Below, piece after piece: positions 6,970 through 14,410 of a stretch of 17,024 bases of DNA. How positions within the stretch are numbered: the first letter of the stretch is position 1; every line of letters begins with the position of its first letter. The stretch lies in NCBI GenBank assembly GCA_016934605.1, contig JAFGSO010000206.1:1-17024 (forward strand), written 5' to 3'. A program made the position numbers and the translations under genes. The notes below the pieces were generated by a model, which saw only the letters and a program-made list of their open reading frames with translations, had not been told where the DNA came from and did no database searches. This DNA comes from Calditrichota bacterium. GTDB lineage: Bacteria; Calditrichota; Calditrichia; RBG-13-44-9.

Positions 6970-7607
6970 AAATACATTAGGATGAATGATTAAAGATGAA
7001 AGATCAAGGAAGTAACAGTATAGAAACATGAGAACAATTATTAATAAGAAACTTCTGAAAAATGTAATAGTATTGTAAATATTTTCAATAAATTGTATAT
7101 GAAGATTATTCTGTCATTCCGGCCTCCAAGCCGAAATCTTATTAATATATTTACATATCTGCATAGAATAAGACTCCAAAACAAGTTCAATATGACATTA
7201 AATTAAATATCTATTCATAATAAAGTCATTTTTCAAAAGTTTCTAACCTTAATAATTCATGAACTCCATGATAATAGGGTACAAAATCAGATATGTTATT
7301 AATTTAAATCTGGCCGCTTCATTTTTTTTCTTCAAAGTGAGTCCATCGCAGTGTCCTCATTGGCACCTGAAATAGCCACAAAGGGCTCAGAGCACAGAGA
7401 AAAAAACCATTATACTGTCTAATGATGTTAGAATTTGTGAATTAACCAGGTTAATATTATTCCGCAGTTATACTTCTTCTAAAATTGCATAGAGATTAAT
7501 AGGATTTTAACTTTGGCTGTTTCTATTCTTAAATCTCCAATCTCATATTCAAAATCTTTAACTTTTATCTCTACTAGCTACTAAGGGATTCGGCTTCCCT
7601 TTTTAAC
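6970..7607. other. Long AT-rich spacer without a recognisable gene
   Basis: About 640 bases between the distal activator site and the 3' end of the response-regulator gene. No open frame with family resemblance, tRNA or rRNA is seen. It contains one dispersed-type palindrome (7113-7138) and a fragment, CACAAAGGGCTCAGAGCACAG (starting near 7376), resembling the CACAG-rich stretch near 1410-1435. A hairpin AAGGGA/TCCCTT at about 7582-7601 follows the response-regulator stop, but its T-run is on the plus strand, so it is a poor terminator for that gene. Confidence 0.55.
7113..7138. repeat. Dispersed palindromic repeat of the GTCATTCCGGC type
   Basis: ATTCCGGC (7116-7123) pairs with GCCGAAAT (7130-7137) at seven of eight positions around a six-base loop, flanked by GTC and C. 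Its form is that of the short intergenic GTCATTCC...GGAATC palindromes scattered through many bacterial genomes. Only one copy is in the window, so its repeat status rests on resemblance. Confidence 0.5.
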
Positions 7608-8969
7608 TCATTTTTTCAGCTTGTATTTATTTATAAGCCTGTGGATGGTCCGACGATCTATACCGCAAGCCTCAGCTGTTCTGCTGATATTCCAGTCATA
7701 ATGGTTGAGATGATACAAAAGATATTCTTTTTCAAATCGTTCCAGCATTCTCTCCTTTGCTTTTTTATAAGGCAGATTTTCCCATTGTGAATAAACCTCC
7801 TCCACATCCTGCTGCTGCAGATCGGAGGGTAAATCAGACAAATCAATTTGCGGCGGAGATGCCAGATAATAGGTCCTTTCAATAATATTCTGAAGCTCTC
7901 TGACATTACCCGGCCAGGGGTACGAACAAAGTACATCCAGTGCCCGCTGTTCTATTTTCTGTATGTTACGGTTATATTTTTGTTCCAATCCCTTCAGCAG
8001 ATGGTTTACCAGGAGAGGAATGTCATTGCTTCTTTCCCGTAATGGTGGAATATGAATCTGAATAGTATTAATGCGATAAAAAAAATCTTCTCTCAGCCAT
8101 TCCTGTTTCAGAGCATCCTCAAGATTTCGATTTGTTGCGCTCAATACCCTTATATTGACCGGAATTTCTTTCTGACCTCCGATGCGTCGGATTTTGCGCT
8201 CCTCAAGCATTCTCAATAATTTTACCTGCATATTCTGAGGCATTTCGCAGACTTCATCCAGAAAAAGGGTACCGCCATTTGCCAATTCCACCAGACCGGG
8301 TTTTGATTGAAATGCTCCGGTAAAAGCCCCTTTTTCATACCCAAATAGTTCGCTTTCAAAAAGCTGCTCGGGAAGGGCTCCACAATTGATAGGAATAATG
8401 GGATGGTTTCTCCGCAATGAGTGTTTATGAATACTTCGTGCGATTAATTCCTTACCGACGCCACTCTCACCGGTTATCAGAATATTGGCATTGCCATAGG
8501 AAACCTTCCGGATCATGTCAAAAATTTTACGCATCGCCGGACTTTTTCCAACAATACTATCAAAACCCTGAACAGACTTATCATTTTCCTGTGGGAACAA
8601 GATATTTTTGAGGGCACTCTCAATAGTCGAAAGTAATTTCTGCCGGGCAAATGGTTTCTCAATAAAATCATAAGCTCCGTTTTTAACTGCTTCAATTCCG
8701 ATTTCCAGGGTTCCGAAACCGGTAACCATAATAAAAGGCAAATGGGGATAATTTTGTTTCAGAATACTCAAAAATTCCATGCCATCCATACCTGGCATTT
8801 TCAGATCACATAAAACCAGGGAGACTTGCTGCCGTTCATTTAGAATTGATAATCCCTGGTCACCCGTCTCAGCCGTTGTAACAGAATAACCTGCCCGGCT
8901 CAGAATTTTCTGGTAACTGACAAGCATTTCCTTTTCATCATCAATAACGAGAATTTCAGGATTTTCCAT
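7608..8969 (-). CDS. Sigma-54-dependent response regulator (NtrC family)
   Basis: A 453-residue regulator with the full NtrC layout. The receiver domain (1-120) has Asp10/Asp11, phosphoacceptor Asp55 in CDLKMPG, Thr83 and Lys105-Pro106. The AAA+ domain (about 138-370) has Walker A GESGVGKE (167-174), the sigma-54-contacting GAFTGA loop (215-220), Walker B GGTLFLDE (232-239) and arginine-finger region WLREDFFYR. A Fis-type helix-turn-helix (about 427-451, TAEACGIDRRTIHRLINKYK) closes the protein. Phosphorylation should drive oligomerisation and ATP-dependent opening of sigma-54 promoters. Its start overlaps the end of the kinase gene by 14 bases, so they are cognate partners. It is the natural candidate to bind the six 16-bp sites in the window. 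Confidence 0.95.
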   Translation of the reverse strand: MENPEILVIDDEKEMLVSYQKILSRAGYSVTTAETGDQGLSILNERQQVSLVLCDLKMPGMDGMEFLSILKQNYPHLPFIMVTGFGTLEIGIEAVKNGAYDFIEKPFARQKLLSTIESALKNILFPQENDKSVQGFDSIVGKSPAMRKIFDMIRKVSYGNANILITGESGVGKELIARSIHKHSLRRNHPIIPINCGALPEQLFESELFGYEKGAFTGAFQSKPGLVELANGGTLFLDEVCEMPQNMQVKLLRMLEERKIRRIGGQKEIPVNIRVLSATNRNLEDALKQEWLREDFFYRINTIQIHIPPLRERSNDIPLLVNHLLKGLEQKYNRNIQKIEQRALDVLCSYPWPGNVRELQNIIERTYYLASPPQIDLSDLPSDLQQQDVEEVYSQWENLPYKKAKERMLERFEKEYLLYHLNHYDWNISRTAEACGIDRRTIHRLINKYKLKK

Positions 8970-10467
8970 TGATACTCTCCAGTCCTATCACAAATCGTGC
9001 TCCACTGCCATCTTTTTCTTCCAGATGTATGGTTCCTCTGTGATTGGCAATGATATTTTTGACAATAAAAAGGCCAAGACCGGTTCCTTTATCTTTTTCC
9101 TTGGTGGTAAAAAAGGGTGAAAATATTTTATCGCGGTATTCGGGTGAGATCCCGGGTCCATTGTCCTCATATTCTGTCAGATATATTTTTTTGTTCTTGT
9201 TATCGTACTTTTCAGAAATTCTGATGTCAATTATACCTCTGCCAGGAGGCAAAAAATCCAGACTATTATTGATCAGATTGCAGAAAACCTGTTCCAGTTG
9301 ATTGTAATTTCCCCAGATTATGCAGGCTTGTCCCGGGATTTCCAGATGTATTTTTACATCATGCTTCTTTATTATGGGCTCCAGAATTTTGATCGAATGT
9401 TTGATGATTTCTCCCAGATCGGTTTCTGAAAACTGTTGCGGCAGCTTTCGGGAATAATGCAAAATACTTTTTGTCGTCTCGGCAATTTTTTCCGTCTGCT
9501 GAATAATCATATTCAGATCGTTAAGAGACTCGCTGTCAGCCCCTTTTTCAATAATTTCCTCTTTTAAAATTTCAGCTCTGGATAAAATAATTCCTGCCGG
9601 ATTATTTACTTCATGAGCAATTTCTGCGGCTACTTCACCAAGAGTTACCAGTCTGTCCGCCCGTTCCAGTTTTTCCTGAATAAATTGTTCTTCTTTCAAC
9701 CTGGATTGTTTTAAATTTTCAACCATCTGATTGAATTTTTCAGCAAGTAAAGTCAATTCATCCCATCCGGGCATTTTAATTTTAAAATTAAATTTCCCGG
9801 AGGATATTCGTTCGAGACCCCTCATGATCATTTGAAGACGATTTTCCACCTGAGAATGATATATCAGGTTCAGAAAAATCCATAAAAAAATGATAATGAT
9901 AATGCTCCCGAAAATAGCAATATTTTTTACAGAACCATAAATCTGTTCTGAGGGAGTAAAACTGGCTCGAACATCGAGAATGGCAAGCAGAGAACCTTTA
10001 TTGGTATGACATGTTGTACACTCCTGTTCCACCCTGATGGGATGATGGTGGATATAAATATTTTCATTCCGGAAAAATAATTCTTTTACCTCTCCTTTAT
10101 CTTCCGGAGAGAAAAAGTCGGAAACAGCACCTATATCTTTCTTGATTTCAGAAGGGGTGGAGGAATAGATAATCAAGCCTTCCGGGCGATAGATCCTGAC
10201 ATTTCTCAGAGAGGGATCCAGTGCCAGAAGCTCCAGGTTTTTCTGAATGACAAGCGAATCATTCTTCATCATCCCTTCATAGATGAACTGATAAACAACC
10301 TGGCTGGTTGTTTCAATCATATTTGTAGCAAATTCGGAATAGTTTTTATCCAGCAGGTAAACAAAAATACCTACAGGTAATCCAACTACCACCAACAGGG
10401 TCAGAGAGATTAAAACCATCAAACGAAATTTTAATGATCGAAATTTGGAAGACGAAAGCATTTTCAT
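8956..10467 (-). CDS. Sensor histidine kinase with extracytoplasmic c-type haem domain
   Basis: A 503-residue membrane kinase. Two transmembrane helices (about 16-38 and 182-204) bracket a 140-residue extracytoplasmic sensor domain that carries CTTCH at residues 150-154, a covalent c-type haem site. A HAMP-like linker (about 204-255) leads to the H box AEIAHEVNNP with phospho-accepting His285. The ATPase domain has N box NLINNSLD (397-404), G1 DNGPGI (435-440), F box FSPFFTT and G2 GTGLGLFI (461-468). Haem-c sensor domains are known from Geobacter chemotaxis receptors, where they are thought to sense redox state or small ligands. The gene overlaps the sigma-54 regulator gene. The start codon has only a weak Shine-Dalgarno, and the preceding 250 bases hold no clear promoter. 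Confidence 0.93.
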   Translation of the reverse strand: MKMLSSSKFRSLKFRLMVLISLTLLVVVGLPVGIFVYLLDKNYSEFATNMIETTSQVVYQFIYEGMMKNDSLVIQKNLELLALDPSLRNVRIYRPEGLIIYSSTPSEIKKDIGAVSDFFSPEDKGEVKELFFRNENIYIHHHPIRVEQECTTCHTNKGSLLAILDVRASFTPSEQIYGSVKNIAIFGSIIIIIFLWIFLNLIYHSQVENRLQMIMRGLERISSGKFNFKIKMPGWDELTLLAEKFNQMVENLKQSRLKEEQFIQEKLERADRLVTLGEVAAEIAHEVNNPAGIILSRAEILKEEIIEKGADSESLNDLNMIIQQTEKIAETTKSILHYSRKLPQQFSETDLGEIIKHSIKILEPIIKKHDVKIHLEIPGQACIIWGNYNQLEQVFCNLINNSLDFLPPGRGIIDIRISEKYDNKNKKIYLTEYEDNGPGISPEYRDKIFSPFFTTKEKDKGTGLGLFIVKNIIANHRGTIHLEEKDGSGARFVIGLESINGKS

Positions 10468-10717
10468 CTCAGTCAGTACGATAATATTCTTATTTTCAAT
10501 GATATTTTATCAGAAATAATAGGTATACTGCAAAAAGTATCCAAAATTATTTCGGAAAATCTGAAAACCGGACGTCTGTTACAGAAAGGAAATAATTCAG
10601 GATTTCAAACAGTAGTACCATGCAAAAAATAATCCGCCGGATCTGTCTCGGAATATTGAGAAGATCATGATAAGAATTATTAATTTTTAATATTTAAACA
10701 GATTTTACAGCAGAATA

Positions 10718-11164
10718 TTAATAGTCTATTGTTAAAATTCGTCCTTCAGTAAAATTGAAAAACTGATTTTTATCAGCAACCTGAACACCCTCCAGTAAAT
10801 CCTCCGGTGTTTTCCCGGCAGCTTTCAGGCAACCGGGGCATGCCATTACGGGAACATCAGAGGACAAAAGCTTTTGAATCTGGGTTTTGGAGCCGGGAAA
10901 ATGACTGTATGTAAAATCTTTTGCGTCTTTCAAAACCACTTCAATGCCCTTAATGTCAAAGTAGACCAGAACATCTTTGTCTTCAGACATGAGAACGGCC
11001 ATCTGCAGTCCCATCAGAACACGGTGAGGATCATCTGATCCGTGGGTTATATGAACCATAATTCCATCGCTTGCGGGTAATGGCAGTTCTTCGGAAATGT
11101 TGCCGTTCTGACAGCTAAAGAAGATAAATATTAAGATTAAAGAGGTAAATAATAACTTTTTCAT
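10718..11164 (-). CDS. DsrE-like lipoprotein
   Basis: A 148-residue protein. Residues 1-18 (MKKLLFTSLILIFIFFSC) form a lipoprotein signal with Cys18 as the lipidation site, so the mature protein should sit on a membrane facing the periplasm. The rest is a single DsrE/DsrF-like domain: GIMVHITHGSDDPHRVLMGLQMAVLM near the N-terminus and MACPGCLKAAGKTPEDLL (107-124) with Cys109 and Cys112. The cysteine before LKAAG is the persulfide-carrying position in cytosolic DsrE/TusD sulfur carriers. Export of such a domain is unusual, and a sulfur-relay or metal-binding role outside the cytoplasm is only inference. AGGAG lies seven bases before the ATG. It stands between the receiver gene (249-base gap) and the kinase gene (250-base gap). 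Confidence 0.8.
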   Translation of the reverse strand: MKKLLFTSLILIFIFFSCQNGNISEELPLPASDGIMVHITHGSDDPHRVLMGLQMAVLMSEDKDVLVYFDIKGIEVVLKDAKDFTYSHFPGSKTQIQKLLSSDVPVMACPGCLKAAGKTPEDLLEGVQVADKNQFFNFTEGRILTIDY

Positions 11165-11413
11165 GGAAGGACTCCTTTCAATTTAGAAATTGTTCAGGAA
11201 ATATAACACCATCAGTTATTGAAATGGATAAAAAAATGAATAAAACCATTAGTTCTGGCTAGTTGAAGGGAATGAAGCTGTCTTCTGGAATATTATCCTT
11301 GTGAATTTCTATCAGGAAAATTTACGACAGATAAATTGGGGGGATTCCAGTTATTCTTCCGGATAATATTTCCAATCTGTAGCGAAATAGACCGGTAGGT
11401 ATCTGGTTGTGGA

Positions 11414-11788
11414 TTATTGATCGATTGTGATATTAAGAAGAGATGTAATAAAATCCACAACGGCTTTAACTGATAATGGTTTTAGCTGATAGGATATGAC
11501 CCCCAGGGAAAGTGCGGCTGAACAGAAGGACATGTTTTCCGGTGAGAGGAAAAGGACAATCTTGCAATCGGGATGGATCGATTTTAGAACCTGTATCATT
11601 TCCAGAATTTCATTTTTCAGCAGGTCTACATCCAGTATAACCAGACTTGCATAATGTGATAGAAAATGATTGATAAGTTCCAGATTATGTTGAAAAATCT
11701 GTATGTCTATAGAGTCATTCTGATTAATTTTTTTCTCTATTTCGGAAAAAAGTGGGTCTTCCTCCGAGAGCACCGATATTCTCAACAT
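11414..11788 (-). CDS. Stand-alone receiver-domain protein (degenerate acidic pocket)
   Basis: A 124-residue protein made of one receiver-like domain with no output domain. LVILDVD places the phosphoacceptor at Asp53; Ser82 is in the Thr/Ser position (LFLSPE) and Lys103-Pro104 is the conserved Lys-Pro. The acidic pair after the first strand reads SEED (8-11) where a canonical receiver has DD, and overall conservation is low, so phosphorylation is likely but not certain. It could serve as a phosphate sink or as a regulator of the neighbouring kinase. It is the first gene after a sigma-54-type promoter with three upstream activator-like sites, and leads toward the DsrE-like, kinase and regulator genes. 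Its predicted leader is only about 21 bases long. Confidence 0.75.
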   Translation of the reverse strand: MLRISVLSEEDPLFSEIEKKINQNDSIDIQIFQHNLELINHFLSHYASLVILDVDLLKNEILEMIQVLKSIHPDCKIVLFLSPENMSFCSAALSLGVISYQLKPLSVKAVVDFITSLLNITIDQ

Positions 11789-11810
11789 ATTTTTTTCCCG
11801 ATATCCAGCT

Positions 11811-11829
11811 GAGATATATTACATATCTC
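11811..11829. promoter_or_regulatory. Inverted repeat over the -12 to +1 region of the receiver promoter
   Basis: GAGATATATTACATATCTC is a 19-base inverted repeat with eight of nine positions paired around a single central base. It overlaps the -12 element and the predicted start of transcription, a position suited to a repressor or to a leader hairpin. It has no counterpart at the cytochrome promoter. Confidence 0.4.
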
Positions 11830-11835
11830 ATGCCA
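11821..11835 (-). promoter_or_regulatory. Sigma-54 (-24/-12) promoter of the receiver gene
   Basis: The minus strand reads CTGGCATGAGATATGT. It keeps TGGCA and TG at the sigma-54 spacing and shares with the cytochrome promoter the same deviations, T for C at position 6 and TGT for TGC at the -12 element. The predicted start is near 11809, 21 bases before the receiver start codon. Confidence 0.68.
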
Positions 11836-11913
11836 GTTAACATATTACAAGCTATATAACTATTAATAAATCATTTAAGGTTTGTTCGAAATAGGATAGG
11901 AACCCATAAAACT

Positions 11914-11929
11914 GAGGCAAAAATGTCCC
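11914..11929. promoter_or_regulatory. Activator site U4 (receiver promoter), proximal
   Basis: GAGGCAAAAATGTCCC fits GNGRCA-N4-TGTCNC and is centred near -112 from the predicted start. It lies 78 bases beyond the -24 element, compared with 76 at the cytochrome promoter. Confidence 0.65.
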
Positions 11930-11981
11930 ACGATTAAAAATATTTAATCTAACAAACTGTATTTATTGAATATACTAGATT

Positions 11982-11997
11982 GTGACACTTTTGACAC
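11982..11997. promoter_or_regulatory. Activator site U5 (receiver promoter), weak
   Basis: GTGACACTTTTGACAC has an intact left half and one mismatch in the right half. It is centred near -180 and starts 20 bases before the distal strong site, the same arrangement as at the cytochrome promoter. Confidence 0.42.
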
Positions 11998-12001
11998 AAC
12001 T

Positions 12002-12017
12002 GGGGCACGGGTGTCGC
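12002..12017. promoter_or_regulatory. Activator site U6 (receiver promoter), distal
   Basis: GGGGCACGGGTGTCGC fits GNGRCA-N4-TGTCNC exactly and is centred near -200. Its GC-rich sequence stands out from the AT-rich surroundings, which argues that it is under selection. Confidence 0.66.
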
Positions 12018-12067
12018 GATTGTCTGGAAAAAGTTTTAATCTCTTTTAAACAGATGGTTTATTTTGT

Positions 12068-13318
12068 TTAATCCAGCGATCTAACCTTGAAATAGAGAGC
12101 AACCACAAAAATTGTTATAAAAATAGTGGCAAAACCGAATCCATATCTTCTGATGTAAAAATCTTCTATTTCCTGACGGGCAAGATTGATGGCCTCGATG
12201 GCTTTTTCCTTTCCTTCTTCAGCCTTCTCCTCCACCTGAAGTGGGTCGAATGTATGCACCAGTGTCCGTGTATGGATCAGGGTCTGGTTGGCTTCCTGAA
12301 GTGCGAAGAGTATGTCTACGTCATCCATTCCTTTTTTCTTGATTTCCTGGAGCTTTTTTTCAGCCTCGTTGTATTTTTGTACAAAATCTGTTAGATCTTT
12401 ATGTATTTCGACAGCAGCAGTGTATCCGACGTCCCCTTCAGAGTGACAGGTGGTACAGACTGATTTTTCTCCGACACTGATCATCTCGTCACTGGTTGGA
12501 ATAACTTCGTGGTACCCGTGACATTGTTCACAGGCATGTATTTCCATTTCCCGGAAAGCTTTTTCCATCGGACTGCTGGAAAAATAGTTCAGGTTATTCG
12601 CATGACAGGTTCCGCAGATATGAGAAACCGATTCCAGTCCGGGAGGCGTCGCCCCGTGGTTTCCGTGGCAGTCGTTGCAGGCTGGCGAACCGGTATCTTT
12701 ATTATCCAGAAGAGCCGTACCATGAACGCTCACGGTAAAATTTTCGAACTGATCGGTTGGTATGTCATACTCCTTCATATATTCGGGATCACTGTGGCAA
12801 GTCTTACAGGTCCCGGGTACGTTCAGCGGATGGGTCGATGCCCGTCCGTCATTGGCGCTCATAATACTGTGCGCGGTGTGGCAGGCAACGCATTCGGCCA
12901 CTTTCTTGTCGCCCTGCTTCAGTTTCTGGCCATGTATGCTGGTAAAGTACTGTTCTACCTGATCGGTTGCGATTCTGGGGCGAAACTTTCTCATGACTTC
13001 AATGCTGGAATGGCATTTTCCGCAAAATTCCGGCGTTTCCTGGCGACTGGGAACACCCACAAAACCTCTTTCGCGATCCATTGCCAGTTCGGGATCATCA
13101 GTACTCGGATCCCCTCCATGACATCCCGCACAGGACAATCCTTCCTGCAGATGAATGTCATTTTGATGAAAATCGGCGGGCATCATTTCAATTTGTATAT
13201 GACAAATAATACAATCATCCGTCTCGAAAACGGGATTTTTGTCCTGGGCTGCCGATCTGGTTGAAATCAGCATCAACATCGCGGCTATTATCCAGATTAT
13301 TATTAAAAAAGATTTCAT
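12068..13318 (-). CDS. Nine-haem membrane-anchored cytochrome c of the bc-type complex
   Basis: A 416-residue protein: Sec signal peptide (1-24, ending RSAAQ), then nine CxxCH motifs starting at residues 36, 63, 99, 143, 171, 214, 235, 263 and 288, a charged helical stretch (about 305-385), and a C-terminal transmembrane helix (about 394-411) that should anchor it in the cytoplasmic membrane with its haems outside. The frame is open back to 13456, but the ATG at 13316-13318 has GAGGA eight bases upstream and begins the signal peptide, so I chose it. It follows the cytochrome b stop codon by 11 bases. It most likely takes the place of cytochrome c1/f, receiving electrons from the Rieske centre and passing them to periplasmic or outer-membrane carriers. 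Confidence 0.92.
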   Translation of the reverse strand: MKSFLIIIWIIAAMLMLISTRSAAQDKNPVFETDDCIICHIQIEMMPADFHQNDIHLQEGLSCAGCHGGDPSTDDPELAMDRERGFVGVPSRQETPEFCGKCHSSIEVMRKFRPRIATDQVEQYFTSIHGQKLKQGDKKVAECVACHTAHSIMSANDGRASTHPLNVPGTCKTCHSDPEYMKEYDIPTDQFENFTVSVHGTALLDNKDTGSPACNDCHGNHGATPPGLESVSHICGTCHANNLNYFSSSPMEKAFREMEIHACEQCHGYHEVIPTSDEMISVGEKSVCTTCHSEGDVGYTAAVEIHKDLTDFVQKYNEAEKKLQEIKKKGMDDVDILFALQEANQTLIHTRTLVHTFDPLQVEEKAEEGKEKAIEAINLARQEIEDFYIRRYGFGFATIFITIFVVALYFKVRSLD

Positions 13319-13329
13319 GATATATGTCC

Positions 13330-14406
13330 TCAACTTAAATAACCGATTATTGTAATAACGATGATAAAGGTGAGAGCGGCAACACCAGTAATCATCATCA
13401 CATTTTTTTTCATACCCTTCCTGCTTTTTACCTCCCAGAACGGCACCAGCATCCAAGCGATTCCGGCGACTGTGAAAGCCAGCACGCCAATCATTTCTCC
13501 TTCAAAGACCAGTATGTGTGCCGGAAGATATTTAAGGGTTTGAAACATGAACATGAAATACCATTCCGGTTTGATCCCCGCAGGTGCCGGTGCAAACGTA
13601 TCGGCTTTAAAGCCAAGATCCCAGGGATAAAAAACAGCCAGAAAAAGTAGAACATTCAGCACCACCATCCACAGGAGGGCATCACGCAGAAAAAAGTGCG
13701 GGAAGAATGGCATTTCCCTCATTTTTTCTTCAGGGAGGTCTTTCAGGTTTTCCGGAACACTCATACCCTGCCGCTGTACGAAAAGAAGATGTAATGCCAC
13801 CAATACGGTAAAAATCGCCGGAAGCACAGCCACATGGATGCCATAGAACCGGGTGAGCGTGGCTCCGGTCACGTCTTCTCCTCCCCGAAGCAGTTCCAGT
13901 AAAAACGATCCGACAAAGGGTATTACCCCGACGATGTCGGTACCGACTTTGGTTGCAAAAAAAGCCAGTTCATTCCAGGGAAGCAAATAGCCACTGAAAC
14001 CGAAGGCCATTCCGAGGACCAGTAATATAAATCCTGTTACCCAGGTCAGTTCCCGCGGTTTCTGATACGCCCTGGTAAAAAAAGTACTGAACATGTGAAT
14101 AAAGGCAAAAAATATCATCAGGTTGGCAGACCAGCTGTGAATGGAACGAATGAGCCATCCGAAATTGACCTTGGTCAGGATGAAACGTATGCTTTCGTAG
14201 GCACTGTCGGATCCGGGACGGTAATAAAGCAGCAACAATATGCCGGTTGCTACCTGAACAATAAAAAGAAAAAGTGTTACACCTCCCATATAATACCAGA
14301 TGGTATGATTATGAAGAGGTACTTTCTTTTTTGACATAAACTCAATGACTGGTGTCAGCTCAAACCGTTCATCAAGCCACTGAAAAATTTTAGATCCGGT
14401 TTTCAT
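13330..14406 (-). CDS. Cytochrome b, b6-type fused with the subunit-IV-like C-terminal part
   Basis: A 358-residue quinol-oxidising subunit with about seven or eight membrane helices. The four haem-ligand histidines are His90, His104 (13 residues between), His191 and His206 (14 between); the 13/14 pattern is that of b6-type proteins rather than mitochondrial-type bc1. PEWY at 280-283 marks the quinol-oxidation loop and lies in the part corresponding to subunit IV, so b6 and subunit IV are one chain here, though shorter than full bc1 cytochrome b. The N-terminus KKKVPLHNHTIWYYMGG aligns with the b6 segment that carries the haem ci cysteine; Tyr39 occupies that place. It is four bases downstream of the Rieske gene and shares its operon. 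Confidence 0.93.
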   Translation of the reverse strand: MKTGSKIFQWLDERFELTPVIEFMSKKKVPLHNHTIWYYMGGVTLFLFIVQVATGILLLLYYRPGSDSAYESIRFILTKVNFGWLIRSIHSWSANLMIFFAFIHMFSTFFTRAYQKPRELTWVTGFILLVLGMAFGFSGYLLPWNELAFFATKVGTDIVGVIPFVGSFLLELLRGGEDVTGATLTRFYGIHVAVLPAIFTVLVALHLLFVQRQGMSVPENLKDLPEEKMREMPFFPHFFLRDALLWMVVLNVLLFLAVFYPWDLGFKADTFAPAPAGIKPEWYFMFMFQTLKYLPAHILVFEGEMIGVLAFTVAGIAWMLVPFWEVKSRKGMKKNVMMITGVAALTFIIVITIIGYLS

Positions 14407-14410
14407 ATCA

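Noticed and set aside
7582..7601. Hairpin AAGGGA/TCCCTT after the response-regulator gene as its terminator
   Set aside because: The T-run lies on the plus strand side, whereas the gene is on the minus strand; there is no T-run in the needed orientation.
10622..10638. Possible sigma-54 element upstream of the kinase gene (minus strand CGGATTATTTTTTGC)
   Set aside because: GG and GC have the right spacing, but the -24 element lacks TGGCA, no activator-type site is nearby, and the leader would be about 145 bases. Too weak to call.
12509..13264. 251-codon plus-strand open frame
   Set aside because: It is the antisense shadow of the nine-haem cytochrome gene, with no family resemblance and no ribosome binding site.
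13319..13456. 46-codon N-terminal extension of the nine-haem cytochrome
   Set aside because: It overlaps the cytochrome b gene in another frame, lacks resemblance to a signal, and places the true signal peptide internally. The ATG at 13318 has a good ribosome binding site.
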